A DNA stretch of 64,000 nucleotides from Gymnothorax reevesii (GCA_029721435.1 CM056583.1:59424120-59488119); one strand, 5' to 3'. Counted from the first letter of the stretch, positions 1 to 13,160 are shown. The notes: a model not told the origin generated them from the sequence alone. Program-made: numbers and translations.

Positions 1-118
1 CTGTTGGCTTGTTTGTGTTGACTTATGTTTCAATGTGAATAAACGGTGCATTATGTGAATGAAGTAACAGGGTGGTTTTGTGTAAAATAATGTTGTGCTC
101 CCCCACCCCACCCCACAG

Positions 119-323
119 CATCAGGGGTCGGGATAATGTTCCCACTCGCCTTCCTTCACGGCGTATCTCTAAGGCGAGGCTCGCTGCAGACCGCATTCGA
201 CATCAAGCTGTCCTGGACTTGGCCCAACACCGCCATTCCTCTAGCGAGCCGACAGCAGGCTTTGCATTCACGAGCGCCAATGTGAAGTACCCAGGCCTAC
301 ATGGGCGTGGTGCAGTGAGAGAG
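119..323 (+). CDS. prr14l: prr14l, internal coding exon (PRR14/PRR14L family)
   Basis: This is the first visible coding exon of a proline-rich 14 family gene whose 5' part lies left of the window. It follows a C-rich tract ending in CAG (116-118). It is read with codons starting at 120 and stops before a GTGAGC donor at 324, in phase 0. The product is basic (RLPSRRISKARLAADRIRHQ) and then carries the motif EPTAGFAFTSANVKYP. PRR14 proteins link heterochromatin to the nuclear lamina; PRR14L is a nuclear and centrosome/midbody-associated relative. The reading frame continues cleanly through three further exons to the diagnostic C-terminus. The name prr14l rather than prr14 rests on the neighbouring pisd gene, because PRR14L and PISD are also same-strand neighbours in human. 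No start codon is visible. Confidence 0.8.
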
Positions 324-786
324 GTGAGCATCCTCCTCACGCGCCAACAACGCACACCACTCTCGCTGTGAACACACCTCAAACACACGCACATGCTGAT
401 CACTGCCCATATACACTGCCATCCACACTGCAAAGATCCACACACTCCTCAAAGGTGTACACCCACAGCTGCTTGTGCACATTCATTGTGTGCTGCACAC
501 ACATACCCTCAAGCATACACACTCACGCGCGAACACACGTGCATGCGCTCACAGAAGGCTGCACTTACAAACAGACATGAATAAAGATACGTGTGTATAG
601 TAATGTACTGCCAGATGAACAAATTGACGCTGGAGGTAGACTGTGTTTATACATTAGTAAACTTAGTGTAGGTTAGCAGACGTATGGACTCAGAGTTGCT
701 GGTTGTTCATTTAACAGACATGAACGAGCTAGTGAGTACATCATATGATTTTCAAGCAACCTTTTTTCCCCCCCTCTCACTCATAG

Positions 787-921
<135 letters not shown>

Positions 922-974
922 TGAGCTGCGGCTTGAAGTCACTCTCCTCTCCAAGGATTTCTCAATCAGATTAG

Positions 975-1109
<135 letters not shown>

Positions 1110-1299
1110 TGAGCTCTCCTGTAGTGTTCTCCCTGCGTGTTCTGCTTCAGAGAATTTACTCCAAGGCAAGCGGCCATGTTTGAAATGGTTGTGGGTCATT
1201 CAGCTTCCTGTGTTGAAAAGTTGTATGGTTAATGCATACATTTTTTTAGATTCACTGGAATTATGCCCAGTATTTTTACCTCTGTCAAAGAAGGGCTGT

Positions 1300-1530
1300 G
1301 TAGTATAATGTAATGGGAGGGTGTGGCTGTGTGGTTTTGGGAGATGGCTCGGAGATGCAGTGGGTGTGGCTGTGCTGGTGGTGGGTGTGTCTGTGTGGTG
1401 TTAGGGGAGTTGCAGTGTTGTGTGTTTGAGTGTGGCTGTATGGTGGGCGTGGCTGTGAAGTGTAGTGGGCTTGGCTGTGTGGCGCAGTGGGTGTAGCTGT
1501 GCAGTGTATGGGGGTGGGGCTGTACTGACA
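1300..1530 (+). repeat. GT-rich minisatellite in the last prr14l intron
   Basis: Degenerate tandem units built on gtgggtgtggctgtgtggtg fill most of the 458-bp intron between the exons at 1025 and 1555. Unit length varies between about 20 and 30 bases. Long open frames on the minus strand here are products of this repeat and not genes. Confidence 0.75.
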
Positions 1531-1554
1531 AGGCTTATCCCCATATTTTCCCAG

Positions 1555-1819
1555 GAGCCTGGAGACCATCTTTGAGGAGCCCAAGGAGAAGAATGGAGCA
1601 CTGGTGTGTATTGGTCAGCAGAAGAGGAAGCGTGTGCTGGACTTCCCGGACTTCACACTTCCTCGGAAAAGGCGAGCCAGGGCCACCCTGGGGGTTGTAC
1701 GTGGGCCTCGGGGGCGCGGCCGAAGGAGCCAGGTTGACGACGCAGATCTGGACATCATGCTGATCGAGCGGCTCAGCGAACTGGAGGACTACTTCTCCCG
1801 CCAGGGACTGGAGGACTGA
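1555..1819 (+). CDS. prr14l: prr14l, terminal coding exon (Tantalus domain end, stop codon)
   Basis: The acceptor TTTTCCCAG ends at 1554. The exon completes an AGG codon and continues SLETIFEEPKEKNGALVCIG, then QQKRKRVLDFPDFTLPRKRR, the second half of the family signature. The two basic clusters (KRKR and RKRRAR) look like a bipartite nuclear localisation signal. The tail is acidic and leucine-rich (DADLDIMLIERLSELEDYF) and ends in QGLED before TGA at 1817-1819. This matches the usual PRR14L C-terminus in layout and length. The 3' UTR follows. Confidence 0.9.
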
Positions 1820-2235
1820 GCAAAACGCATGAGCGCACAAACGCACGTGCTTGCACACTCACTCGCATTAAAATTACGTACATGTACTCATACATGCGTA
1901 ACTGTTGTGTACTTGTACTGTACTGTGCAGAAGTTTTAGGCGCCCATGATCTTTTATTTAAATTTGGTGTGAGATGTTTATATGTCGGTTTGGGGTTTTT
2001 TTTTTTGCTGCTGAAAAAAAGAACATTTGGGACACCAATGTTAATTTAAAAAAATTATTTTTAAAAGTTTAAAGACAGTTGAAACAGATGATATTGCATT
2101 TCAAAATTTATTTTGATTTAAAAATTATCATTTATGTCTGGGCTTACCTGGGGAGACAGACGCAGTGAGACTGAGCCTGTAGGTGAACTGTGGCAGATTC
2201 TCTTATCCTTCAAACAACTTAACAACCAACTATCT

Positions 2236-2241
2236 AATAAA
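2236..2241 (+). terminator. candidate prr14l polyadenylation signal
   Basis: This is a canonical AATAAA 417 bases after the prr14l stop codon. I chose it because it is the first good hexamer in a plausible 3' UTR, which is AT-rich with several T tracts. No transcript evidence is available, and later hexamers could be used instead. Confidence 0.35.
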
Positions 2242-3494
2242 ACAAACTGCAGGACAGTGTTCCTGATTTATAAAAAGGGTAGTCATACCAAACATTGATT
2301 TGATTAATTTTTTAACAGGCCACACCTCATTGTAGTACGTCTCAATATTCAGAAACCTTTAATTTCATGATTTCTGGAAACATGGTCACCTTTTTATGTT
2401 AAACGTGCCTTAAACTTTTGTGCAGTACTGTACACTCATGTAAACATTTTGTACATGTACACTCGTAGATATTATCTACTTGCACATATATATATGCGTA
2501 TATAATAATGCTGCGCATTCTCAGTTTTACATGCGTTCAATTTGGGATTCAACTGCCACATTTTGACATGGTGGGAAGTAAGTGTTTACCTCAGTGAAGT
2601 AACTGAAATTGCTGATTATATAATTATGTTGTTTTGAGTAAAAATACCCATGCATCATACAATCATGTACTTTTTTTTTTAATTAAGAGAGACCTTGATT
2701 TGGTAATCATTTATGTTTTTTATTCTCTCTTGGTGACCTCAATGATTTGTCTTTTACTCACTGTGCGATGAATGATTTATCTGACAGTTCAACAAAAAGC
2801 TGGGTGTTTCCATGGGCAGATGGAAAGATCACTGAATATTCTATTTGCATTTCATGGGGGAAAATTAAAAATTATGATAACTGGTACAGAATGGGTAAAT
2901 ATTGGTAGAAATGGAATGCGTGAGATTGAGTAATTTATGATTGAAAACTGAGAATGCGGAACATTCTTTACTCAACGCTCTACATGCTGCACGGACATAA
3001 AAGTATGCGTACTTGTAGCACGCAAACAGATGTGCGCACTCCCACGTAGGCATAGGCGCATTAATTCACAAACCTGAGCACTTTCCCTTTTCTTACCTCG
3101 ATGTCTGTGCTATCCTCACTGTCCCAAGCATTTAGAATGGCACACCTTATACCAAATCCTTCTGCACCCCCAGCACTTTTCTGTCAGAAGCCTGTGGTCA
3201 GGGAAAACTTCATGTAAAGTTTAGCTGGCATGAAGCTTGACACACAGGTGAACTGACAAAACCTTATCCTTGGCACAAAGGTAGGAAGAGCTTTTACTCA
3301 AGCAACACTCTTTCCCCGCTCCTTAAATCCCACCCTCTCACACGGCCTCTCCCAAAAAAAAAAAAATCTGTTCTTTCTAGAGTATTCTTCCTCTCACCCT
3401 GGGCTGTTAGTCTCTTAGGGCTGCTGGACTGTGGAGGCTAATTCCATGTGGAATATTATTATATTTGGTGCAGGGTATATTAGAGAGAGCAGAC

Positions 3495-5024
3495 TAGGGG
3501 GATGTGACTATTCTGAACCGCGGTTTTTTTAAAGGCATTTTAACACCTCCTCCTAACATTGGGCGAACATCCGAGCTTACCCTTTTCCTTTATTAACCCC
3601 CGTGTGGTCCTGAACGAAAACATCAAAGGGCATGGGAAATGCTTCCAGAATAAACCGCACCAATATTTTTCGGCTATGTGCTGAAAGGAGCCAAGCAAAT
3701 GAAAACTGAATCGTCTCCAATTAACCAGTCAGGCAACTCTAAGAAAAGTATACCTGTTCCCATTTACTTTGCTTGATTAGCAATCAAATGGTGGATTCGT
3801 TTACTCTTTAAGTTGAAAGAGCAGAGCTGTTTATTAAGACAACACAAACGGCACAGATTTGCATGAACACGATTGCCATTGCCACGCCATTTAGTGCGAC
3901 AAATGATTCATATCTCACATTCACGTTTCATCGGCTTTTCAGAATGTTTTCCACCTTGTGTATTTTTTAGACGCTTAAAATCCAGGGCAATCTTACAACA
4001 AATCTGTTTTAAATTAATCTTGAATAATGTCCTAAAATGCTACAATGAGAGATGCAATTCAGAGGAGGAGTTTTTTCTAATTATTCAAATGATTGGCATT
4101 CTTTCAATTTAACACCGTAGCCCAGTTAGGTTTGTCTGCTTTTCACCATCACATCTTAATCGCTATAGGCTACTGATATTTCTTGATTATTATTTAGGCC
4201 AAGTACACGGGCGCAGATTTAAGGAAGGGCGGAGCACCTGCAATTAGAGAAATCTAAACTCAGGCTTCTCCCCTACGACATTTGAAATCGTTTAAGCCGC
4301 TTCAGGTGTGTACGTTTCAAGAAATTGCGTGCGACTGCCTACACAGCCCACGACTGTAAGTGGTCTCATCACACTTTTAAAAAATCCTCATTCAACATCA
4401 CCACATCCCAATTCAGCATTGCATCTCTCATTGTATTATTTTTAGGAGATCTACATTTATATAATAAAAATAAAGAGATTCATCTTCAGATCACCCTAGA
4501 TTTCAGGTGTCTAAGAAATGCACAAGGTGGAAAACATTCTGTAAAGCGGCTGAAACATGAATGTGAGGTATAAATTATCACAATCACACAAAATGGCCAC
4601 ATACGCGTTCTGTGCTGTTCTATGGCCATTTAACTTTCAGAATTCGGCAATCAAACATGCTGTCTTAATATACAGTTCTACTCATCCAGCAAAGTAAATA
4701 AGCGAATCCCCTGTTTGATTGCTAATTGAGCAAAGTAAACAGGGACGTAGAGTAACCTAATTGGTTAAAAGGAGACGATTCTGTAGTCCTTTACTTACGT
4801 GCAGCATGTTGCTGAAAAATGCCGTCGGTCAAGGTTTTTTTTTTTTTTTTTTTTTTTCCCCCCCCCCCGGAAGCATTTCTCATGCCCTTTGATACTTGCC
4901 ACTTTCATTCAAGACTGCGTCGGGTTTAATAAAGGAAAAGCGAAAGCTCGGATGTTCGCCCCATGGCAACAGGTGGTGGTACTATGTCTTAAAAAAACTA
5001 CAGCTCAGAATCGTTACACCCCTA
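3495..5024. mobile_element. 1.5-kb near-palindromic foldback element, hAT-like ends
   Basis: The left half is repeated in inverted orientation by the right half along almost its full length. Clear paired blocks are 3561-3577 with 4945-4961 (17 of 17), 3940-3960 with 4521-4541 (21 of 21) and 4041-4057 with 4420-4436 (17 of 17), with diverged but alignable sequence between them. The outer ends read tagggggatg at the left and cacccctag at the right, followed inwards on both sides by a shared ATTCTGA-type motif. There is no transposase, and the unpaired centre is only about 300 bp. The ends resemble fish hAT-type non-autonomous elements, but I see no convincing 8-bp target duplication. A T26 tract followed by a C tract (about 4832-4868) interrupts the right arm. 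Confidence 0.7.
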
Positions 5025-5535
5025 GAAGTGTGTATTTTACAGTGTTGGAGATTTTTTTTTTTTTTTTAAATAATTATTTTGCTTCTTTTTCTCTCCAATG
5101 TAGCTTTTTCTGAGCTACAATTATGCTCATTCTGTATGAGAACTGGCTAATTTACTAAGCAACCATCTCGTCTGGACTTCCGAATCGAAGACCACTTAAT
5201 CGGCCAAGTTGCATCAGTGAGCCCCCTCTTGACCTTGGGACAGGACTCTGCTGCTCAGATGGCAGTCTTCAGCCATGTATGCGCTTTAGGAATGGAGGGG
5301 TGGAGGGGAGGGGGTTCTTGAGTGAAGGGGTTCTTTCCTGTGAATTGGAATTATTTGCTTTATTATGCACCTTGACCCCACCCTTAAGGCTTTTAATGTG
5401 TGGAATATATGCAATTTGTTGTTTTATGTGCTTCATGTCTGTATGTTTTAAGTTGGCAGTCCATTAGCAATTCACCATATATTTTGCGGGCCTCTCATTT
5501 GCCCCATTGAGCTCAATTTTCAGATGTTGACCACC

Positions 5536-5568
<33 letters not shown>

Positions 5569-5699
5569 CTTTCTTCTTTCTTCTTCTTTGCCACCTTTAA
5601 TCTCGTGAGATGAATCGCACCCTGCTAACTTTGATACCATAGTCTGTGGCTTTAGTGCTTTGACTTAAGTACCTTGACTTGTCAGTGCAGGCCTCACCC

Positions 5700-5990
5700 T
5701 AGAATCCTTTATTCAGTGCTCTCTCATATGAATTCGTGAGCCAGAACTAACTTTGAATCCAGAATTCAGAGTTCACGTGTGAATCCCTCATTCAGAGCTG
5801 TTTTGAATCCCCAAGTTTGGGCTCAGCTCTGAATCCCTCATTGAGAGTTGGCCTCTGTATTCCTGGTTCAGAGCTCACAGCTTATTCAGAGTTTGGCTTT
5901 GATTCCTTGATTCAAACCTCCAAACCCATGATTCTGAATTTACCCTTGAATCCTTGATTCAAAACATGCCACCCAATGCTTGATTGAAAG
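5700..5990 (+). repeat. Minisatellite, units built on TTGAATCCCTCATTCAGAGCT
   Basis: Degenerate tandem units of about 28-33 bases repeat the pattern gaatccctcattcagagctc, seen roughly nine times with GAATCC and TTCAGAG as the most constant parts. It lies in intergenic DNA upstream of pisd. Confidence 0.65.
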
Positions 5991-8849
5991 CTTATCTCCA
6001 TACTTCAGAGCACAAAGTTTTTGATTTAGCAGAGTGGAAGCACATAGTACATGTTTCACCCTTCTGCCTCTGTAAATACCTAGCTTTACAACTGGGTATT
6101 TTGAGAGATCCAAGCTATGCTGTCTAGCTTAGGTAAGGATCTGTTTTTAAATTTAAGTAGAGGAACTATGGCCTGGATTCATAGATGCATGGATTGAAAA
6201 TGGTTCTTTTCTAAATTCAGTTTTGATTGGGAATTCAAGATAGAAATAGAAATTTAGGGCTGGACTGAGCTTAATCTGTGACTGAAATGGGTCTTCTTGA
6301 CTTCACTCTCATGAGACGTAAGGTGGAAGTGGTAAATATTTGACTACATTTGAGTATCTCCATGTAGGAGGGCCCTGCTTACCGAGCAGGCGCTTCTGGG
6401 GTCACGTGACTGTCCATGATGGTTATCTCTTACTAAGCTGCTACCTCCCTCCCCAACCCTTTATTTCAGTGAATCATGTGACTGAATATTGTGCTTCGCT
6501 TGTAATGTTTTGTTTTTTGTTGTGATATAGAGACTCATCCCTCCGCTCGCTCTCAGTATTGCATTGAGCACAATCATTCTGGGCTATATAAGTGTTAATG
6601 TGCCTGTAATTGTTATTGACCATTTTTGACGCCTGCAGTCACTGATCTGTTGGCATGTAGTTTACAGCAACCAGTATAAAATACTCCATCTGGGTAAGTA
6701 AGCATGTGAAAATATGTGAAATGGATAATTCCTCTGCTTCGGTACTATGCAGACTGGACTCCACACTGATGGAGCTCAGAACAGTCGTGAAAAATCTGAA
6801 CTTGATAACACTCTGTATTTGAATTGTTTTAATAGTTATCATGTATATGGGGAACTATGTCATAAGTGATTATTAAAATTGGCTGACACCGTATTTAGTT
6901 GACTAGACAAGGAACTGCTGAACTGTTCAGAATGCAGTGTCAGTATGCATCCTGAGTATTAGTCCTTGGCTGCTTTGATCTTGGCCATCTATCCCTTAGT
7001 TGCCGTTGGTTTGCACAGTTGCAATCTTAAAGATTTGGTTGGACAGCTTATTTACCCAGTCACCCAGCCGTCTGATGCCCAACTTCATCCCCCCTATAGA
7101 GGCAGGCCACCTCATCCCCGACCCCCCTTGCACATGTGTGGTTTTAACCAGCAGATTGAATGCTTGAAAATGTGATCATATTGTAAGTGGTGGAAAATGT
7201 GAAATTCATTTAATTTGTTAATTTTTTTTTTAAAAAGTGTGTAGTATGTACATTTTTGTATGTTGCCGTGGATACTTTGTAGACTTGTGTGCATAAGCGA
7301 CACAGTTGGACCCCCCCCCCCAACACCACCACCACCATCCCTACATTTTGTCTGACATTTTCTATCTTTTGCATTTGCCGAGTTTACTTTATTTTGATCT
7401 GTTTGTGAAGCATATGTTGGGCACTTCAGGCTTTGTTCCCATTTGAGAATCAACTCACAGACCAACACTAAAGATTAGTATTGTTAACGATAGTGATTTT
7501 AATTGTAATATATATTTTATGAATAAAATGATGTTCATATTTAATAAAAAGGCTTTTGTCTAGCCAGGTTTCATGCATTGGTTTCATTCAATGAGTTTGC
7601 TGGGACAGAATAGATTGACAGGAATTGCGCACTACTGTTCGGAAAGTTATTTTTGGTTCCAAGTTGATGATGCATGATTATGCTGAAAAACTTCCACTTA
7701 TATATTCTTCTTAGTTTCTGGTCCAATAAACGTTTTCCTGATGCACTGATGGTGCACCCAAGAGATGCAATGAATGTTGGATATGGTGAAGAAACCAAAA
7801 TGTTTTCGAAGGAACTACTTCAGTCATCATTTCAGGACCAACAGTATGTGTCATTAGTGTCTTAGAGTTCCTAGAAGTCACAAAATATTGCTGCACTTCA
7901 AAAATATTGACAACTCTGTGATGTGCATGTGTATTCGTGTACATGTTCAAGAAATGGCATATAATATAAAAATTCATAATACAGCATGTTAAATTTGTAA
8001 ATTGTGTTCTCAATTGAAACTGTAGTTCTGATGTGGACATATGGACATATCCACGTCAATGAACATGAGCCACTGCATTTTGCATAGTGGCTGATGAGGC
8101 ATTCTCTCTGAAACCACAGCTGTTGAAACTGTTCTAGAACAGAGTTCTGTTGAACTGCAAATCTTTAACTATTGGCTTTTAAGGATGTTTAGGGTGGTTA
8201 AAAATGGATTTGAGATCTTGGCTAACAGTGGATATGTTTTTCTAAGTACTGTTAGTCCCTGCCTTGAAAGAGTGGAGAGGGCAGTAGCCTATTGGCTTGT
8301 GTTTTGTGGAACAACTGAAGAGACTAATGTGCAAGGCTCTGCTTTGCTGAAATCATTGGCAAGGAAGGCAAAATACTGAAACAATTCCAGGCACTTGGAT
8401 ACCATTCACTGCTCTCAGTATAACTGCTATAATCCACTGTACTGTCTATGCAAAGCAATGCAGGAGGAAGCTCACTCACTATTTCAGTTCTTCCGCAGGT
8501 GCCCTCTACTTGCAATGGACATAAGATATGAAAATAAATTTAAAACCTGAGATGACACAGTCAACGGCATCATTCTTTAGTCTTTATTACAAAACAAGTC
8601 CTTGTTTTGTTGTACTCCTGAAATGTTATGAAATTTGTGTTATAGCACAGTGTGATGTGATTTGTTCAGTAATATTGATACTGTTGTTATTTTTTTCTCA
8701 TTACTGCGTATTACACAATTTTGTTCATTGGCTATTACCTTACTGTTGTTCATCCAATAAGTAGATTTACCAGCTCAGTTTGAAACGTAAGGCCTCGTCC
8801 TCACTTGATTTCTCAGGAAACAAAGGTGTTCAGTGAATTACACGTAGAA

Positions 8850-8986
8850 CTTTATTACAGCAGATGGCGGTAATGAGTTGACGTTGGAAGGTCAGCAGCG
8901 TCAGCCCTATCAGCAGCAGAACTCCTCTCTCAAAATTGAGTGCTGATTGGCTGCTGCACATACGAGTGTCTTTGCAGATTTGCAAG
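8850..8986 (+). promoter_or_regulatory. Probable distal pisd promoter / 5' UTR
   Basis: Immediately upstream of the distal first coding exon there is an inverted CCAAT box (ATTGG, 8946-8950). An ATGGCGG motif lies near 8864, and an AAGATGGC motif spans the start codon. The latter resembles the YY1-type element often found at the start of nuclear genes for mitochondrial proteins. There is no TATA box at a fitting distance. The transcription start cannot be placed from sequence alone. Confidence 0.45.
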
Positions 8987-9051
8987 ATGGCAGCGTCCTT
9001 GCTGAAGGTGTGCTGCGGTCAGCTTCCAGTGACAACGCGTCGAAGAGCCAG
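8987..9051 (+). CDS. pisd: pisd, distal alternative first coding exon (mitochondrial presequence)
   Basis: pisd encodes phosphatidylserine decarboxylase, a pyruvoyl enzyme of the inner mitochondrial membrane that converts phosphatidylserine to phosphatidylethanolamine. This exon begins at an ATG in good context (A at -3, G at +4) and encodes MAASLLKVCCGQLPVTTRRR plus Ala. It is Arg-rich, lacks acidic residues and looks like a mitochondrial targeting presequence. It ends AG before a GTAATT donor, in phase 2. That phase fits both later alternative exons (15795 and 55258), each of which completes the codon as Arg. I do not recognise the peptide itself. The assignment rests on character, phase, strand and position directly upstream of pisd exons, so it is less certain than the shared exons. 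Confidence 0.6.
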
Positions 9052-9909
9052 GTAATTCGGATCATCGGGAAAGCTGGAGGTGTCAGAAGCCGGCCAATAT
9101 TCCCGCTATCTTGCCACACGGCTGTAATCATTGTACTTGCCATAGCAGAGAGAATACAATTGTTTACCTCACGATGACATGTCGCGCCGTCGGTCCCCTG
9201 CAGTGCTTACTAGCGATCTGATTTGTTCATCGTCTCCAATGCATTTGGAAGAGTTGATAATAGATGTCACTGTAGCTACCCGTAATTTGATTTCTTCCTA
9301 TTTGTAGACGTTAACCTTCCTTTGCCATTGAATCCTGTTGATTTAACTGCCAAATCGATACCCCAAATAATCCGCGACATGCTAGCCCCAAAAAATATCA
9401 ACTATTTCGAGAAGCGATAATGACAGTGTTTCCCAGACCTCTCTCGGAGTACTTTGTTCGGCTTGTTTCGGATCTCTCTCTGCTTCTGCACAGGAGGTAT
9501 AATTGATCGGTGGCCTCATTTATAAACGTAGAGTATGCGCAAAAAAGATACGTACGTCACTTTATTAGCAGATTTCTAATTTATAAAAACCAACTTGAAA
9601 TTAAGAAATGGAAATGATTAAAATTATCGCATTGTCAATACAGTCCATCCTGATTAAATACATGAAAATTGCATACAGTTTATTTTAACCATAGGTTTAT
9701 AAATTAGGTTATTTTCTACAAAGTGTCGTTTTTATTTTTTTGTGCGCACGTATTATTCAAGTATGAAATCCACGCAAATTTTATTTAAAAAAGGCCCCAG
9801 GTCCTTATCAACGCCCGAAGTGCATGATTATGAGTGGGAAATTCGGATCACGTGCCGCAGCTGGCGGAGATCTAAAACATGCGGGGCATGTTACAACTAG
9901 TACGTGACA

Positions 9910-10090
9910 ACGACGCGTAATGTAACCAGTGTTACACTGTGTTTTTGTTTCATTATGCATCAATTATCCTACCCATAATGTAACAATATTACGCAAAGTG
10001 TAACATTTTTACAAGCGCTTAATGTTACAATTTTTGACGCATAGTGTAACAACATTTTCTAACGCATAATGTTACAACCCCTTCAATGCA
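9910..10090. repeat. Cluster of degenerate CGCATAATGTAACA motifs
   Basis: Six variants of a 13-14 base motif (cgcgtaatgtaac, cccataatgtaaca, acgcaaagtgtaaca, gcgcttaatgttaca, acgcatagtgtaaca, acgcataatgttaca) occur within 180 bp. Spacing is about 25-35 bases. They look like a decayed short tandem array; a function is not shown by the sequence. Confidence 0.55.
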
Positions 10091-12974
10091 TAATGCAGGG
10101 ATCGATATAGCGGGTCCATAGGTGCACGTATGCACCCGGTTTTCGGCAGGCGCACCCAAAATTTAAGGTTGGATGCACCTCGTGCACCCAGTAAACATCT
10201 GCCCCGAAATAAATCCTCTTTCGACAAATGCGCTCATCCTTACATGGAATGATAAATTCTATCGGTAAGGGACGTGAATTAATGAGAAAATCGACTGGAC
10301 TACAAGACAATGGAAGACGTTGGGTCTGCGAGGCCGCAATGTATATTGTATTTCTCATGAAAGACTCTCCCGTCTGTAGGACATGTGCCCTCCGCGGCAC
10401 CAGGGGGCGCCGCCACTACAGACCACGACTCGACCAACGGGACTGCCTCCTAGCGGGAGAAATAAATGATGTTTTACACTGATTGAGTGGACACTTGAAA
10501 TAATGCACGCGCATACTCGGGTTGACACTTGGGAAATTGTAATTGAGATTCATGTTTGAAGATCTATTCTTGTTGGTTGATATATGCACAATGTGAATGT
10601 GCTTACTCGTTGGATGTAATGTAAGTGGCTGCTGGATGACTACTAAAATCTTACAAAAAATTATTTAAGATTAAATATAATCTAGTAGAAGAGGGTCTTA
10701 ATTGTAGAGTTATGAAGAATGTAAAAATATAAAAATGGCAAACAAAAAAAAACAGCACTGTTTCTGCTATTGAGGTCAGACGTGTCCTATGATGGAGTTG
10801 TGGAAAAATACATTAGTTTCTCGGCCAAGTCGAACAAAATGAAAGTAAATTATAGATTGAATATCATCTGACTATGATAAATAACAATAGTACGCTCAGT
10901 TTCACCAATTTCTTAGTTTTTTTTTTTTTTTGTATTTTTTCCATTATGTTCCTTATATACAGCATGATTTTTATAAAATCTTATCCCACCAGTAACCTTA
11001 AACTGTTGCACCACTGCAAATTTACAGTAGTCCTTTGGCATAATCAAAGAATCTGAGTTTAAGAATATTTGCTGATTCATTTTGTACTGCGGCAAAGTGG
11101 CTTTTTTATCGAATTAAGCAAGTTTTAGACTGTGCACGTAAACACGCACGAGTGCACCCAGTCAAAAAATCCTAATTCGAACATTGCAATGTAACAAGTC
11201 CTGAACACTTATCCTACAGGATTTTTCTACAAAAAAATCAACATGGTCAGGTCGTCCCAAAAATGCCCCTGTTCAGAACTTGCGTTGTCGCTGATAGCTG
11301 ACTGCTGCATGGATTTTAACAATACTTTTCAGGTCACCTCGGTGAGCATATGTCGTGGTGTGGCGTCCGTCGTCCATTGATATGGTCAACATTGCAAAGC
11401 GGCGCATTTTGTTGTCCTTTGGACCCTTGCTTTGGACTTAGACTTCTGATTTTTGGTGTGTGTATGGGTCCAGGCAAAAGGAGAAATACCAGGAATCAAG
11501 CAGCTCAAAGACCCTTATTCTTTGAGCTGTACTTTTGATATTTGGTTTGCGATGGTATCTAAGCGTACATAATACCAAAAATCAGCTTGGTTTAATGTGT
11601 TTTCTTGCCACTAGGGGGCACAATGTGATAAACTTAATCTGATCTGAGTGCATTTAGGCATACCAGTCTCTTCTTCTCTGGTCAGTATCAGGCTCTTCGT
11701 GTAATTTGCTCTTTGTAGTGTTATGTATGAGTGTTTTATGTAAAGCACTGTACATCATTTGTAAACGGAGGTTTGTTGGATACTGTTTGTGCTGCCTTAC
11801 TGGTCGGCTATTTGATTGTTTTGTTCATCATTTAGCACCCTCTGGTGGTGTGTCTGTATTAAAGTCTGTTTGCAGCAACACATGATCTGATGCAATACCA
11901 CTTGTTTGTGATGAAATAGAGTAGTGGTTTCTAGAAGTTTCCGGCATCTTCTTACCTGGAGAAGGCCAGATCACCCAGGAATGTAGATCTTTCCAGAATG
12001 TTCCTAGTCTTTATTAATGCTGTGGTTTTGGTCAGTTGGTAGAGTTTTTGTTTTTGCATCAGAGTTACATAGTGGGATTAGAGTGTTATTATAAGATTAT
12101 AAAGTGGATTATTTATAGAAAATTTTGGACCTAATCAGTGAAAAATACATTAGTTTAAGTTGTCATTGCTGGTTCTCTTTGTTGTGATTTTCAAGTCATA
12201 ACAGTAGGCATGCACGACGCAATTTTGTGCTGTCATCTTTCATACCCGGCTCAAGCTCAGGGTGGACGGGTCTGCATGAATTGCCACCCCTTGCAGTTTC
12301 AGTCACATAAAATCATCTGAGATGAGCACATGGTCTGTGGACCATTATTATTTGACTGATTTTGATGCCAAAAGACTAGTTTGTATAGGCTCGAGTTGGT
12401 AGATAAGGTGCAATAAGACAGAGTCATAATACCGCTGTGACTTCTACCTAACTGGGCCTTACATTTTTGGAAAGCGCATGTCTTCGAGATTCATTTAAGG
12501 CTACTTACATCCCCCAAAAATCTTTTAATCAAAATGAGGTGGGCGAGTATGGGCTTATTTTTACACCCAATTCATGCTCCAAGACCAAAAAATCAACAGT
12601 ACGCTTGGAATAATATTCCTTAAGTACTAAGGTGAAAAATTGTAGTTAAAGGGATTAAGAAGATTTACAGGGCCATTAATTGAAATAAAGATATTTCTGT
12701 ACAGTATATTTGTTTAACATAAATCTTCATGAATATTCAGTATTGTGGTGTGTCTGCCTCAGTTTCCGGATCTTTCATTGCCATTCTATACAGAGCTGTG
12801 GAATATATCTGCCCCCTTCCCTGATTTCCTCTATTTCTGCACATTTATCACACTTATTAGTTTCAAATCGTCAAACTAATTTTAATGTGCGTGGACGGAA
12901 TTTAAAAAAAAAAGAGGGACAAAAAGCTCTGTTTGTAAAAATACACGTGCATGTTTGGACTAGGCCTAAGTTTA

Positions 12975-13160
12975 GTTTCTTCAACCCCATTATCGAAAAA
13001 GTTGGCACATCATGGAAAATGCAAATAAAATCAAAAACCGCTTTACCTTCTTCTATACTGGACAGCACAAGATATTACTTGATGTTTTAATATGAATTTA
13101 ATTGCCTAATGAAAATATAAAACATGACACCAACAGAGTCCAAAAAAGTTGGATATAGTT
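12975..13160. mobile_element. Tc1/mariner-like terminal fragment
   Basis: The stretch caaccccattatcgaaaaag followed by ttggcac resembles the inverted ends of the Tc1-like copies at 31-44 kb (caaccccaattcc...aaagttggga), followed by a similar aaatgcaaataaaatcaaaa subterminal sequence. No transposase follows and no second end is evident, so this is a relic or a MITE. Confidence 0.4.

Larger units (their letters stand above)
1820..8830. other. prr14l 3' UTR and prr14l-pisd intergenic region
   Basis: About 7 kb without a recognisable coding exon. It contains AT-rich sequence after prr14l, a large palindromic element (3495-5024), a poly-T/TTC tract (about 5539-5585), a minisatellite (about 5700-5990), a C tract with a short CAC/CAA run (about 7310-7335), and otherwise ordinary AT-rich DNA. 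I see no RNA gene here. Confidence 0.6.

Noticed and set aside
1229..1601. His/Thr/Pro-rich open frames on the minus strand
   Set aside because: They are translations of the GT-rich minisatellite in a prr14l intron.
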